A stretch of DNA of 64,000 nucleotides from Brevipalpus yothersi (taxonomy: Eukaryota; Arthropoda; Arachnida; Trombidiformes; Tenuipalpidae), in the NCBI GenBank assembly GCA_003956705.1, contig QZCP01000834.1, positions 400,104 through 464,103 on the forward strand, written 5' to 3'. The notes beneath the pieces are model-generated. The model saw nothing but the letters and a program-made list of their open reading frames with translations, did not search any database and was not told the origin of the DNA. Numbering within the stretch: position 1 is the stretch's first letter; the number at the start of each line of letters is the position of its first letter. A program made the translations under genes and the position numbers. Positions 1 to 9,717 of the stretch are shown here, piece by piece.

Positions 1-48
<48 letters not shown>
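1..48. repeat. (GA)n microsatellite
   Basis: Uninterrupted GA dinucleotide run at the window edge. It is one of many such runs in this window, and its true left end is not visible. Confidence 0.95.
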
Positions 49-52
<4 letters not shown>

Positions 53-1845
53 ATGTGAAAAGGCTTGAGCCTTATTTTCACGAGTGATCTGATGGAGGTA
101 TGATTGGCTTGAATTTTATTTTCTTTTACTATTTTATCTGCTTATTTATGTATATATATATGCTGCAAAAAGAGCGTAGAGAGTGTGGTATGGAGAGATA
201 TAGAATGTAGATGAGAGGATGGAATTCGAATGCCTAAATAGAATTGAGATTTGAGTTTGGAAGCATAATGCTTTTCTCTCTCACTCTTTTTCCTAACTTT
301 TAGTGGGTTAAAGTGTGCAGCAATGAGATCAGATATTATCTGTATCTTTTGTTCTATTCGTATATATGTATGTATAAATCCACTGTAAATGGAATGGCAA
401 TCGAAAGAGGTTAAAATAATTCTCTTCAGTCATGGTCATTGAATTCTTGGTCCTGGCTGGTAAGCTTCAACCCTATGAATTCCCGATTGGATAGAATGGA
501 CAAAAGCATTTCATTTCTTTTCCTTTATCTCCACTTTCATTCTAGAATACAATCGTTTCAACTGACTTTTCCAATTCTAGATTCTTTCCCTCTCTTGTAT
601 TGCTTCTAAGTGAACAATATATATGTATATATATACTTCACATACCTTTACAGAACACATAAGAGGTAACAGATTGATGGAGTCAATCGTAACTCTATTC
701 GTTTCCATAGAACATGAAAGACAGAGATTAATTTTCACTGAGACACAGTTAATAGCAATCAGATAATAACTTTGATTTAATGCTTTGCCTTTAATTCTTA
801 CTGACTTTCTCTAGGTCAAATATCGAGGCAAAACAAGGGGTACGTATACACACATACTCAAAGTCTTCCTGCCATCTGATTAATATGGGACTCTTACTCA
901 TTCCACATCATTTTCACCCATATCACATACAGTTTTGCTATTCCCTTAAATATGTCACATTTTGTACGGCAAAAGAGAGGAATAACTTGGCCAAAGGAAT
1001 AAGAGATGCCCAAAGAAACTCACACCAAAAGTGGGATGGTGATGATAAGTGACGATATATCGTTCAAAGGAATACTCATAGAATTGGAACAGAGAATAGA
1101 AGTGGAGAGAAATAGTAGGTTGAATCTGATAGCCATAAACGAGTGATGTTTGATGACTATCGGAGCGAAAATTCTGTTATTAACTTGATGCTCAACTAAG
1201 CATTAGAAAAAGCTGTTAATTGTCAACGTTATCCAAGCACGACAAATAGTCTGACATGATCATATGATTCTGTGTATAGATGATATGTTGTATGAAAGTA
1301 TAACATTGGAAATTGTATCACAGTAGAATGAAGTAGGAAGCGGAAGAATTTTCTTTCTCTTCTCTCCAATGATATAAGGTATATATTTAACATATCTCAG
1401 CTGTTATAATCAAGCTCGATCAAACTTCACCTAATTGATTTGAAACTATTTGACTGGAAGAAAGCCATGTGGACCATCTCAACTGGCAATCCATCAACAG
1501 CAACCGCTGATCTGAAATTTAAAATTGAGAGAATCCTATCCACTCAGACATAACCCATGTCATATTCTGAACCATTCGTTTAGCTTTAGGAATGAGATAT
1601 TCAACATGCATTCTTGCACAGATCATCTATAAAGAATAATTATACACATGTACTCTACAAACTCATATTCCACATACTTACACAGACACAGACAAGGTAT
1701 ATATTTTTGATTGAGAAGAAGAACATGAAATCTGGATTTATTCAACTGATTAATGTGATCTTTTTCACTTTGAGCCTAATTCTTATGCCTACTTTGATTA
1801 ACTTGCCCACTGATTTGATGGAATACTGTGTATGTAGAACAACAT
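49..1845. other. intergenic, no gene seen
   Basis: AT-rich sequence without a convincing coding region. A short open frame with an ATG near 1724 has a hydrophobic start and a stop codon inside the CATAGG target site of the Polinton. The same stop would have been present before the insertion, so the element did not interrupt this frame. I see no family similarity in it. Confidence 0.5.
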
Positions 1846-1851
1846 CATAGG
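1846..1851. repeat. Polinton target-site duplication, left copy (CATAGG)
   Basis: CATAGG directly precedes the left terminal repeat, and the identical CATAGG follows the right terminal repeat at 17633-17638. Six bp is the size typical of Polinton/Maverick insertion, and the perfect match fixes both ends of the element. Confidence 0.9.
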
Positions 1852-1912
1852 AGTAGTAATATATACACACACTGACTCAATGAGAGCAAACTTTTTCAGA
1901 TGAGTGAGCACA
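1852..1912 (+). repeat. Polinton left terminal inverted repeat
   Basis: Base-by-base comparison with the reverse complement of 17572-17632 gives about 49 matches in 61 (roughly 80%). Shared blocks include AGTAGTA, TATACACACACTGACTCA, AGCAAACTTTT and ATGAGTGA. Beyond this I see no further similarity, so the repeat is short and diverged for a Polinton. Confidence 0.85.
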
Positions 1913-4692
1913 CATCAGTGAGCATCATTTTAGCTGTTGGAGATCAGTGAGCATCATTTCGCTTTTTCCAATGAAAATTAGACCGAATTAATAAAATAAG
2001 AAAGCACCGTTAATTTCCAGGGGGAGAGCCGAAAATTTAATTCAGCACCGATTTAGACCATTTTTTCGATTATTTGTGATGTAATTCGACATCCAAATCG
2101 ATTGCTCTAGTCAGGATGATTGTATCTTTGATACTTTTAGTCTGGATTTTGATGACTAAAAGAATTGAGCCATAAAACTTATTCTTTTTCTTCTTTGACT
2201 TAAAAAGTCGATAGATTAGTGTTTAACTACTGTGTACCATACCCATTATCCCACAGAGGTGGAGTCGATTCTCAATTTGGCTTCGTTTTTGATCGTTTTT
2301 TCGACTAATCATGGTGTTAGTGCGTTTCTTATCGCGATTTTCATAATCAAAAGTGTCTGGCTTTCACGATTAACTGTATCTTCAGGGCTGCATGAGTGAA
2401 TTGGAATGATACAATGTATCAATTTTTGTCCTAAATTTTATCATGATGACAATTGAAAGCTGTACTGAGAATTCGACCTCCAGACAGATGATTACTTCGA
2501 CTCGAATTATTGCACTGCTGCTGATTAAGGAAGCATATTTTTTCCCACTGTCTGGATCGTTTTTGTAACGGTATCTTCTGATACAATGTTACAAATTTTA
2601 ATCACCATTAAAGTTAATTGATAGAAAGCACAGAGAAAGCTATCGATTTGAGTGAGAATAGAAATGTTAAGGATCGAATAGTATTTAAACCCAAAAATTT
2701 CTCGGAAATTTATCAGTTAAGTTCTATCAAGTTCGTAGTAGTAGTTTGGAATACTTTGGTCTGAGATTCATCTACCTTAATAGAGTGCTATTTGGAAGTC
2801 TTTGAGATTCGTGCCTCCTTATCGAGATTCTGTTGGAATATTCTGCTATCCTTGGCTATATTGTGCTGCATTGAGATTCGTGCCTCATACTGAGATTCTG
2901 TTCAACCGTTGGCTGTACTGTGCAATATTGAGATTCTTGTTGTTGAGATTCTCGGTTTCCTACTAAAAGTTTTCCCCAGGACGTTGGTTGAGATTCGTTG
3001 ACAAAATTACGTGGATAGTCTTCTTGGTATTCTGGTCTTTGGTATATCTTCTGGCTTGGACAATCGTTCTTCTTTTGGTTAAATTCGCAAATAAAGTAAG
3101 TTAATTTTGTTTTACCTGTCGAGCTGTATCTCGATGCTGATTTCAGAGATGCTAGTTCCCTTAGTGCCTTTCTTGTGTGTGTGAAGTTGGGATGGAAATA
3201 AGGTGCAATGAATAGAACACCTTATTCCATGTTCGAATTTTTCTGGTATGAAGTGTATGAGATTCTTTAGCACTATTTTTTACTGATTTCTTTATTGAAT
3301 GCAAATGGTGTAAGAAAAAGAACACCAGCATTCTAATCGATTGATTCTTTCTTCCTATTTCTTTCTTTCTAATCAGTTTTCGTGAATGAATTTTAGTGAA
3401 TTCGATTTGATTTTCTAATTCAAATTTTTTTCTGGTATGAGAAGTATGAGATTCTTTAGGAATATTTTCTACTTCTATTTCTAATTTTTCCCATTGAATG
3501 TGAATGGTGAAAGAAAAAAGAACACCAGCATTCAAATCAATTGATTCTCTCTTTTGATTTCTTTCTTTCTCATTAGCTTTTGAGTATTGATTTTAGTGGA
3601 TTTTAGACTTGATTTTCTGATATGATTCAATTGAGCTCTTATTTAGGAAGGAATTTACCTTTAAGAGCTTTGATTATTCTTCTTTTTCACTTATAAATGG
3701 CTTAGTCACTTCTCTATTGGAAAAATTTAGATTCATACGCAAGCCATCAATAAATTTAATTTTAGATTTACATTGTAGCTATAGTATTGACAATTATTCG
3801 TATTGAGGATTTGTGAGATCCAGCCAATTTTCGATTAGCCATCAATTATTCGAACTATTGTTAAAATAATCATTTCAAATATTAGTTGTAGAACTATTTT
3901 AAATATTCTTCGAAAAATCATTTGAAATGTTATTGGAAAAATTATTTCAAATATTATCGGAGAAAGTATTGAGAATATTCTGAGGATGATTATTCTTAGT
4001 ATAGTTGTGATAATTATTCTCAATATTTTTGGGATGATTATCTCTTGAAAAATATTCTGAATATGCTTGAAATAAATATTATTAATATTCTTAGCTTAGT
4101 TATTTTGACTTTTGACCACTTTTTAGTGGTTTAATTAGAAGATTAACATCTGAAATTGTAACAGGGAAATTTAATTAGCAATTCTAGCTTTTGTCACGGT
4201 TGAGTGATTTCGGTCTAAAATTGAAAATTGGTTATATCTCGGTTATCTTTTGAGGGATTTTATTCGTTTTAATATATTTTTCAAAAGTCATGAAGACAAA
4301 TCTTTCGGCAAATTTTCATCCCGCTAGATGGCGTAGTTTTTTACCATTAAGTCTACGAAAAAGTTACATTTTCTTCGATTAAAGCTTAATTAGTAGAGAT
4401 TTCTTGATGAAATCTGAGATTTGGATTGATCTTTCAGTGATCAATCATCCCTGAAAATTTCATCACGCTTGAGTGATTTTAACAAAAGATATAGACCTTT
4501 GAACTTTTCTTTCTCGCATAACTTTGATATTTTTTAACATTTTTACATGAAAATCGGTAAATAACTTCATTGTTTGAGTATCCAAGTTCTCTGAAAAAAT
4601 CAAAATTTTCGGATGATTCTTCCCAGAGATATAGATTTTTCGCGTTTTTACAGTGGCTTTCCCTAGATTCGCGTGGGAATTTGCTTTCAGTT
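1913..4692. other. gene-poor left arm of the Polinton
   Basis: About 2.8 kb inside the element without a convincing gene. It holds a cluster of GAGATTC-containing short repeats (about 2763-3000), a 189-bp tandem duplication (3241-3618) and an AT-rich stretch of degenerate repeats with many AATATT words (about 3835-4090). Minus-strand open frames here are made by the repeats. The missing integrase core is not recognisable here. Confidence 0.6.
3241..3618. repeat. 189-bp tandem direct repeat, two diverged copies
   Basis: TTCTGGTATG occurs at 3241 and again at 3430. Both copies then share blocks in the same order: TATGAGATTCTTTAG, AAGAACACCAGCATTC, ATTGATTCT, ATTTCTTTCTTTCT and GATTTTAGTG-like sequence. 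The offset is 189 bp with small indels. Function is unknown. Confidence 0.8.
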
Positions 4693-5319
4693 ATGCCATC
4701 AGAGCATCATTCTGAGAGAGATTACTGTGGAGAGGAGAGAGAAATATTGCTTCATGAAGCTCGCGCAGCTATACACGGGGTCCTAGGACCTACGCTGCCC
4801 TTTGCTGATTGTTGCTTTCTTTTCTCTCAATTCATTTCCATAGAATCCGATCTCATTTATGATTCTCTTTTTCAGATGGAGCCTCAATACAGTCCCTCAG
4901 TTACTCCCAGTGGCATGTCTCTTCGAGATTATAGGAAGTTCACTCCCTCCGGATACCCATACAACCGTTCGGATGAGTCGGATAACGACTTGTTACTGAC
5001 TCCAGAGGATGCGTGGTCACCTATTACAAGGAGAATAGTTCTGGAAAATCGCACTGGTGAAGATGAAGAGAGGAAAAGAGATCTCATCGATGAAGCCGGG
5101 ACCTTTGGACGGCTCATGGCTAAGCTAAGTCCACGTGAGCGTAGATATATGCTCGGCTCTCTTCCTGAACGGATTATCTCGGAGCTCACCAAGGTTGAAG
5201 GGTGGAAAGAGGAGGTGGAAGCATTCCGTTCAGAATGTCTCAAGATGGGACACCTCACACTCATAGATAAAATGAGGCGACGAACTGAGCGAGCTCACAA
5301 AAGGGGCTACAAACTCTAG
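4693..5319 (+). CDS. Polinton protein of unknown function
   Basis: The open frame runs from about 4570, but its first codon there is TTG; the first in-frame ATG is at 4693 (208 aa) and a second at 4876 (147 aa) directly follows a pyrimidine-rich stretch and CAG, so either start, or a spliced 5' exon, is possible. The C-terminal half is rich in charged residues (motifs LSPRERRYML and IDKMRRRTERAHKRGYK), acidic in the middle and strongly basic at the end. I do not recognise a family. Its end overlaps the convergent protease gene by 4 bp. It is the only rightward gene on the left side of the element. Higher GC than the adjacent left arm and tight packing against the protease support it being real. 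Confidence 0.55.
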   Translation: MPSEHHSERDYCGEEREILLHEARAAIHGVLGPTLPFADCCFLFSQFISIESDLIYDSLFQMEPQYSPSVTPSGMSLRDYRKFTPSGYPYNRSDESDNDLLLTPEDAWSPITRRIVLENRTGEDEERKRDLIDEAGTFGRLMAKLSPRERRYMLGSLPERIISELTKVEGWKEEVEAFRSECLKMGHLTLIDKMRRRTERAHKRGYKL

Positions 5320-5747
5320 TTAGATTTCTGTAGTAAATTCAGAAGTTTCTCCTCATTATTACAGGAGCATTTTATAAACTTTCCGATAAAATTTTGGTAA
5401 TTTGGTAATGATTTTATAAACATTATGCAATAAAGTCCACACAAAGTGGATAAATCACACTGAATTTTATTTTCGTTGTATTTCCAACCTTCGCGAGAAT
5501 TTCGCTCAATTATGGCTTCGATTTTATCTGGTGGAGGCAGCCCAAAAGAATCGAAATAATAGGCTGGACCTCTGATAGGAAAGAATAGAGCCACCCAATG
5601 ACTTCCCTCTTTCCATCGCTCATCCAGATTGATGATCAAGCTGCTTGGCTTAGGAAGAAGAGTCACAGGTAGATCACTGATAGGAAAAACTCCACGAAAT
5701 CCTGGAGTACCTTTTAAAGCTCTTGTGATATCGATACTTGATAGCAT
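5316..5747 (-). CDS. Adenain-like cysteine protease (Polinton PRO)
   Basis: A 143-aa protein matching the adenovirus-type maturation protease fold (C5/Ulp1-like). The catalytic set is visible: H50 followed by W in GSHWVA, D66 in YYFDSFG, Q96 in KIQCDL and nucleophile C103 in CGLYC. In adenoviruses and Polintons this enzyme cleaves virion precursors such as the pVI-like protein. Its ATG shares one base with the stop codon of the capsid gene (TAATG), suggesting reinitiation from a common mRNA. It is shorter than adenovirus adenain (about 200 aa) but keeps all catalytic positions. No break is seen. Confidence 0.88.
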   Translation of the reverse strand: MLSSIDITRALKGTPGFRGVFPISDLPVTLLPKPSSLIINLDERWKEGSHWVALFFPIRGPAYYFDSFGLPPPDKIEAIIERNSREGWKYNENKIQCDLSTLCGLYCIMFIKSLPNYQNFIGKFIKCSCNNEEKLLNLLQKSN

Positions 5748-6988
5748 TATGTATCGGTTGTTACGTTACGATATTGATCTATCTGAACCATGGAATCAAA
5801 CTGAGCAAAAACTATCATGTTTATATTGCTAGTTAATGATTCTTCAAATTTAACTTCTAACCTGATTGTACCTCGCTTGACTAAAGATAGAGTTCCTGTT
5901 TCACCTCCAATTGAAGAGTCTGGAGTGAAATCAAAACAGAAAAGAGCATGACCACTTGTGAATTTCAAATAGCTTGCTTGGATCTGAGGATGAGCATGAT
6001 GTTGATTTGAGAATCTGAAAAGGGAAACAAATTCTCTCATAAATTTTGCGGACCCAAAATCAGGAGTGTAAGGAATGCTAGGAACTTGCACTCCATTAGC
6101 GAAAGTAACAATATAATTGATTTTACAATCACTGAAATAGAAAGGGTTGCTTGCTCCATTACAGGCAAAAGAATCTGGTTTAACAAATCCAACGAATATC
6201 CTACGAGGAATTATTCCACTGAAAAGATTCTCAAATCTAGCAACTGATTGTCCTTGGTTAATGATGAAATGTCTAACTTCATTGCGAGTTGAAAAATAAC
6301 TGCAGGGACTTTTTTTGAGAGCTTCCTCGATAGCAACTTGTACATCTGGAAATAGCTTAACACGCCTAATGTGGATAGATATATCTTTGATCTTGAATTT
6401 ATGATCTTTTGAACCTCCAATTATCCCAAAGTAAGCTGGGTTACGTTTCAATCGAATAACAATAGGAACTCCACTGATAAGAAGAGAATTTTGTTGCACA
6501 AGAGATACATGAAGAGGGAAAAACAGATCAAATTCTTCCTTAGCTATTGCTTTGAGTGTGTCAGATTTCTCTATCATGAGACTTCCATGGTCAACCTCTG
6601 AAGGATGCTTAAACAAAAAGTCCTCTAGAAAACATTGATAATGATGCAAGTTATTCGATGGGGCAATATTCACACCGTTGAGATAGAATTGAATCTGCTC
6701 AAATAGCGCATTGGCAAACCCTGTTCCAGGTCCTGCATTATCAGTTGCCGCTAGAGCAGCATCACTCTTGAAAATTTGACCAACTACATGGACCATAGTT
6801 TCTGAGAGATCAGTGTAGTCATCAGAGGCGGGAATATTGAAATCGTAAGTTGTTGAGCCATCGAGAGTTGCTGATGGGCGGTACTCAACTTCATAATATT
6901 GATCGAGAGCAGTTTGTGTAGGTGGCACACTGAAGAGTTCAAGTTCACTCTTAGTGGCAGGTGTAGATTGATGATGTAAATATTCCAT
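5747..6988 (-). CDS. Polinton major capsid protein (double jelly roll)
   Basis: A 413-aa protein resembling the metazoan Polinton capsid family often labelled F54H12.2-like in databases. The N-terminus carries the family hallmark FSVPPTQTALDQYYEVEY, followed by a segment typical of the first jelly roll (FNIPASDDYTDLS). Known: this family adopts the hexon-like double jelly-roll fold and builds pseudo-T icosahedral shells. The frame is open throughout. It lies one base downstream of the pVI-like gene and its stop overlaps the protease start, so capsid, cement/lytic protein and protease form one compact leftward cluster. The family assignment rests on motif memory, not on a search. Confidence 0.88.
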   Translation of the reverse strand: MEYLHHQSTPATKSELELFSVPPTQTALDQYYEVEYRPSATLDGSTTYDFNIPASDDYTDLSETMVHVVGQIFKSDAALAATDNAGPGTGFANALFEQIQFYLNGVNIAPSNNLHHYQCFLEDFLFKHPSEVDHGSLMIEKSDTLKAIAKEEFDLFFPLHVSLVQQNSLLISGVPIVIRLKRNPAYFGIIGGSKDHKFKIKDISIHIRRVKLFPDVQVAIEEALKKSPCSYFSTRNEVRHFIINQGQSVARFENLFSGIIPRRIFVGFVKPDSFACNGASNPFYFSDCKINYIVTFANGVQVPSIPYTPDFGSAKFMREFVSLFRFSNQHHAHPQIQASYLKFTSGHALFCFDFTPDSSIGGETGTLSLVKRGTIRLEVKFEESLTSNINMIVFAQFDSMVQIDQYRNVTTDT

Positions 6989-6989
6989 A

Positions 6990-7388
6990 CTATCCGAAAA
7001 TGTCTCGTTTTCTAGACAATTTTTTCTTGCTCACTCTCTTCTTATATACCCTTCTCTTTCCTGCTCCAGTCTGATCTATGAGTGTTGAAAGCTTATTCAA
7101 ACCTTCTTTCGCTGCTGTTTTACTTCCTTCTTTCACCCGTTGTTTGAGCGAGTCTTTGATATTCCGGTTTGCTAGAATGTCTGAGCCAATGGACATTCCA
7201 GTCGATAATAGGTGTTTTCCTAGAAACTGTAGTAGAGGGATCCCAAATCTTTTGAACATAGCTCCGATCCCATGACCTCTCTGATAAGGGAAGCCTCTGA
7301 AAATTTTGATATCGGAGAGACCACTACCTACTTGACTCAAGTAGTAGCTCCGATAATCACAATCATTAGGACAATATGTACGCCTCAT
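6990..7388 (-). CDS. pVI/pX-like small virion protein of Polintons
   Basis: A 132-aa basic protein starting at the ATG at 7388; the codons just upstream begin with TTG. It has the Polinton signature near the N-terminus (YYLSQVGSGLSD, then PYQRGHGIG), a hydrophobic/amphipathic segment (MFKRFGIPLLQFLGKHLL) and a lysine/arginine-rich tail (KKRVSKKKLSRKR). Comparable proteins in Polintons and adintoviruses are likened to adenovirus pVI/pX: minor virion proteins with membrane-active and DNA-condensing parts, processed by the viral protease. Gly-rich sites near residues 17-20 could be cleavage sites, which is inference. A TATA-like TATATAAG lies on this strand at 7452-7445. Confidence 0.75.
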   Translation of the reverse strand: MRRTYCPNDCDYRSYYLSQVGSGLSDIKIFRGFPYQRGHGIGAMFKRFGIPLLQFLGKHLLSTGMSIGSDILANRNIKDSLKQRVKEGSKTAAKEGLNKLSTLIDQTGAGKRRVYKKRVSKKKLSRKRDIFG

Positions 7389-7444
7389 TTTCAAAAAAAA
7401 AACTAATCTATGTATTTTTTTTATATTGCAGATAGACGCATATT

Positions 7445-7452
7445 CTTATATA
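7445..7452 (-). promoter_or_regulatory. TATA-like box upstream of the pVI-like gene
   Basis: TATATAAG on the minus strand, 64 nt upstream of the pVI-like ATG and just past the penton stop. The same octamer sits upstream of other genes of this element (9942-9935 and 10909-10902, minus). Promoter activity is inferred. Confidence 0.4.
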
Positions 7453-7455
7453 GAC

Positions 7456-8619
7456 TTAAAAGACTCGTCTCAAGTGTACTGTTGCATGAACTATTCCACT
7501 TGTAAATCTTGGGTGAACACCAACCTCATCTGCAATGTAAACAGCTATTTTATCGATCTGTTTCACACTTACTGGATGATAGATTATTGGATTGAAAATT
7601 CTATGAACTATCTTATCATGTACTGGTATTCCTCTCAGGGAGTTAGCCATACTATCACCCACACGATGCTCCTCGACGATATCTGTATAGAAGAACATTA
7701 GACTAGATAATCCTGTGCTTGGCTGGAATCCAGCTCTCTTCACATGTCCATATTTTCCGGTGATATCTTGACCTTCAAATCCCATCAAATTCAAGCTTTT
7801 TGTATCGAACTGTAGAGAGGCATCGATATCGACCTTTCCCTTGATGAATCCCGGGGTATAGACCAGAGTGCTCTTATCCATGGAGAATTTTGGTTTTGGA
7901 TACACCTGTTCATCCCATTTTGAGGTCTTCCATTCTTTATCAATCTCTGCATTCAATTTCTCAGCAATTTTTGCAAGAGTATCATCTTTTGCCAGGGTAA
8001 CGGAAATATCTTTCTTCTCTGTTTTATCTCTCACCCAAATAGCATTTTTTAGGGTTGTTGGACCAACTACATGATAAGGATTTATGTTATTCTTCCAAGA
8101 AATTTTTTTTTTGAACTTTTTGTCTTTGTTTCGCTCATAATTCTGAAGAATACCTCCTTTCTCATCATCAAATCCAAAATAACCATAACTTTCAGGTAAA
8201 ATTTTGAAATGAGACTGAAGAGAATAATCACCATCTTTTTGAGCCACACCAATACTTAATGAGAAAGCTCCATTCCCATCTTTTTTGAGGTTTGGTTTGT
8301 TGCGCGCTGGGTTACCTTCCAATCTATCTATAACACTCTTAGTTTTACTCATTAGGTCTTCAAAAGGATCAGGTTTTGTGAAATCTATTTCAAATTCTGT
8401 TCTCAGACTATCAGTAATATTTCCTCCTATCCAAACCTCTCCTGTATGCTTCAAACTCTCATCAATTTTTGGGTGTGTTAGCTCAACCAAGCCAATTTCC
8501 CAGTCACCCTTAAGCGTCAGTGGCTTAGCCAGCTTGACTGTGAACTCTGACGCTTTGTTGTCTGGGTAATCTCTAACTGACGCGTTAGAGATGAGATCGA
8601 TATATTTGTTATCGTTCAT
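7456..8619 (-). CDS. Polinton penton-like minor capsid protein (single jelly roll)
   Basis: A 387-aa protein. The N-terminus matches the conserved beginning of the Polinton minor capsid family: polar start, YPDNKASEFTVKLAKPL, then GDWEIGLVELTHP. The C-terminus ends in the family-like strand HATVHLRRVF. Known: this protein has a single jelly-roll fold and is thought to form the vertex pentons. Its ATG lies 11 bp inside the 3' end of the integrase-like gene. The frame is intact. The middle is lysine-rich and variable (KDKKFKKKISWKNN), where insertions are common in the family. Confidence 0.8.
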   Translation of the reverse strand: MNDNKYIDLISNASVRDYPDNKASEFTVKLAKPLTLKGDWEIGLVELTHPKIDESLKHTGEVWIGGNITDSLRTEFEIDFTKPDPFEDLMSKTKSVIDRLEGNPARNKPNLKKDGNGAFSLSIGVAQKDGDYSLQSHFKILPESYGYFGFDDEKGGILQNYERNKDKKFKKKISWKNNINPYHVVGPTTLKNAIWVRDKTEKKDISVTLAKDDTLAKIAEKLNAEIDKEWKTSKWDEQVYPKPKFSMDKSTLVYTPGFIKGKVDIDASLQFDTKSLNLMGFEGQDITGKYGHVKRAGFQPSTGLSSLMFFYTDIVEEHRVGDSMANSLRGIPVHDKIVHRIFNPIIYHPVSVKQIDKIAVYIADEVGVHPRFTSGIVHATVHLRRVF

Positions 8620-9376
8620 TTATCCAGGTATTAAATTTATCACTGTATCCTAGCCACTTGACTAATACTTCTTTTCTTTTCGTTTTAGGGTTAATTCGTT
8701 GCCTTAGGATCTTCTCAATCTTATATAGACTTGGCTCCTTCACTTTCATCACTTCAGAGGGATAGTGGACTGATGTTATAGGCTCTCCGAGCAGGTCCTC
8801 AAGTCGATATACATATGTGCTCGGTGTTCTCTTGACTCTTGCTATTCGAAACACTTCTCTAGTCCAATTAGAAGTAGCTCCCTTCTCCCAATGACCCTTT
8901 TTCCGTTGGATTCGAACAAAATCACCCTTTTTGAGAGATTTTCCCAGCTTCTTCCACTCTTGTCTCTCTACTTTGGGTAGATTTTGCTCTGTTACTTCTA
9001 TTGGAGACATTTTGATAGACCGATGAAAGGATGAATTGTACCCAGTCACAATTTTATCCAAATCTTCGANGTCACCTCTTTTCGATCTTATTGGAGATCC
9101 AAAAGAGCTGAAAGATTCATTCATTGATTCAGCAGCTTGGTCAACAATATTAGCTATTATTGCTGTTTTGACTGCTTTAGGGAAATTGTATTTTGAAACT
9201 TTCTCGATTTCTGGTAGGATTTTGCTGATCAAAGAAGCGGTGGGTGAACTCAGCTCCAAATCATGTACTTTGACTATGCCAGGTGTCTTCGAGAGTTTAC
9301 TCACCTTTGTATTGATTCTCCCGAGCTTATCTCTTCCTTTGCTCGGTTTGAGTGCCACCTTACGGAAAGTACTCAT
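8609..9376 (-). CDS. Truncated integrase C-terminus with chromodomain, fused to unknown N-terminal part
   Basis: A 255-aa open frame made of two unlike parts meeting at an ambiguous base (n at 9070, residue 103). Residues about 104-254 match the end of a retroviral-like integrase: YNSSFHRSIKMSPIEV follows the catalytic core in the family. An SH3-like DNA-binding segment (about 143-205) and a chromodomain (about 218-254, VLVKWLGY and FNTWINE) come next. The zinc-binding head and the D,D,E catalytic residues are absent. Residues 1-102 are basic, show no integrase similarity and may be the start of a separate Polinton gene. Its ATG overlaps the upstream gene's stop as ATGA. Either a real deletion made a fusion, or sequence was lost at the N during assembly; I favour the latter. 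Confidence 0.7.
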   Translation of the reverse strand: MSTFRKVALKPSKGRDKLGRINTKVSKLSKTPGIVKVHDLELSSPTASLISKILPEIEKVSKYNFPKAVKTAIIANIVDQAAESMNESFSSFGSPIRSKRGDXEDLDKIVTGYNSSFHRSIKMSPIEVTEQNLPKVERQEWKKLGKSLKKGDFVRIQRKKGHWEKGATSNWTREVFRIARVKRTPSTYVYRLEDLLGEPITSVHYPSEVMKVKEPSLYKIEKILRQRINPKTKRKEVLVKWLGYSDKFNTWINER

Positions 9377-9717
9377 TTTAAATATTTTGTTGCAATTATA
9401 TCTGCTAATAGAGAGATTGATGGAATCAAGAGAGATGGAAGGAAACCACCAGATTGAATAATTAACTTTTTCTTCTCTAATAATGGAGTAGTTTTTAGGG
9501 CTATTTTTCGAATTTTATTTCGATGAGCTTTCAATTTGTTTTTTCGATATGATGAGAGACTTATATTACCATTCAGTACGTTGAGAGATATTTCAGATAT
9601 TGCATGAAAAATGCAATTTTTAGCTTCTTTCAATAGCTCGATGCGCCGTTTCAAATTTCTACATCTAGCTATCTTTTCAATTGTGGGTAAACACTCTAAT
9701 ACTCGTTTAAGTGTCAT
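9373..9717 (-). CDS. Conserved small basic Polinton protein with hydrophobic C-terminus
   Basis: A 114-aa protein from the ATG at 9717, whose ATGA overlaps the stop of the zinc-finger gene; the frame is open further upstream (an in-frame ATG at 9780), but the ATGA coupling favours 9717. It has a helical basic body (ARCRNLKRRIELLKEA, then LNVLNGNISLS), a Lys/Arg-rich middle and the ending GGFLPSLLIPSISLLADII. Proteins of this build, with a Gly-Gly-Phe-Leu hydrophobic end, recur in animal Polintons and adintoviruses and are thought to be minor virion proteins. The exact role is not known to me. It is followed with a 4-base overlap by the integrase-like gene. Confidence 0.65.
   Translation of the reverse strand: MTLKRVLECLPTIEKIARCRNLKRRIELLKEAKNCIFHAISEISLNVLNGNISLSSYRKNKLKAHRNKIRKIALKTTPLLEKKKLIIQSGGFLPSLLIPSISLLADIIATKYLK

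Noticed and set aside
1614..1850. Short frame ending in the Polinton target site, as if interrupted by the insertion
   Set aside because: The upstream start is TTG, and the stop lies within CATAGG so it existed before insertion; no evidence of a disrupted gene.
2763..3000. Spaced GAGATTC repeats resembling a CRISPR-like array
   Set aside because: Repeat words are only about 7-14 bp with irregular spacing, in a eukaryotic element with no cas genes.
3161..3535. Minus-strand 124-aa frame with repeated peptide blocks
   Set aside because: It reads through the 189-bp tandem duplication; no family features and low-complexity composition.
3835..4023. Minus-strand frame rich in Ile/Arg/Phe (MRIIITTILRIIILRI...)
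   Set aside because: Made by AT-rich degenerate AATATT repeats; no protein family character.
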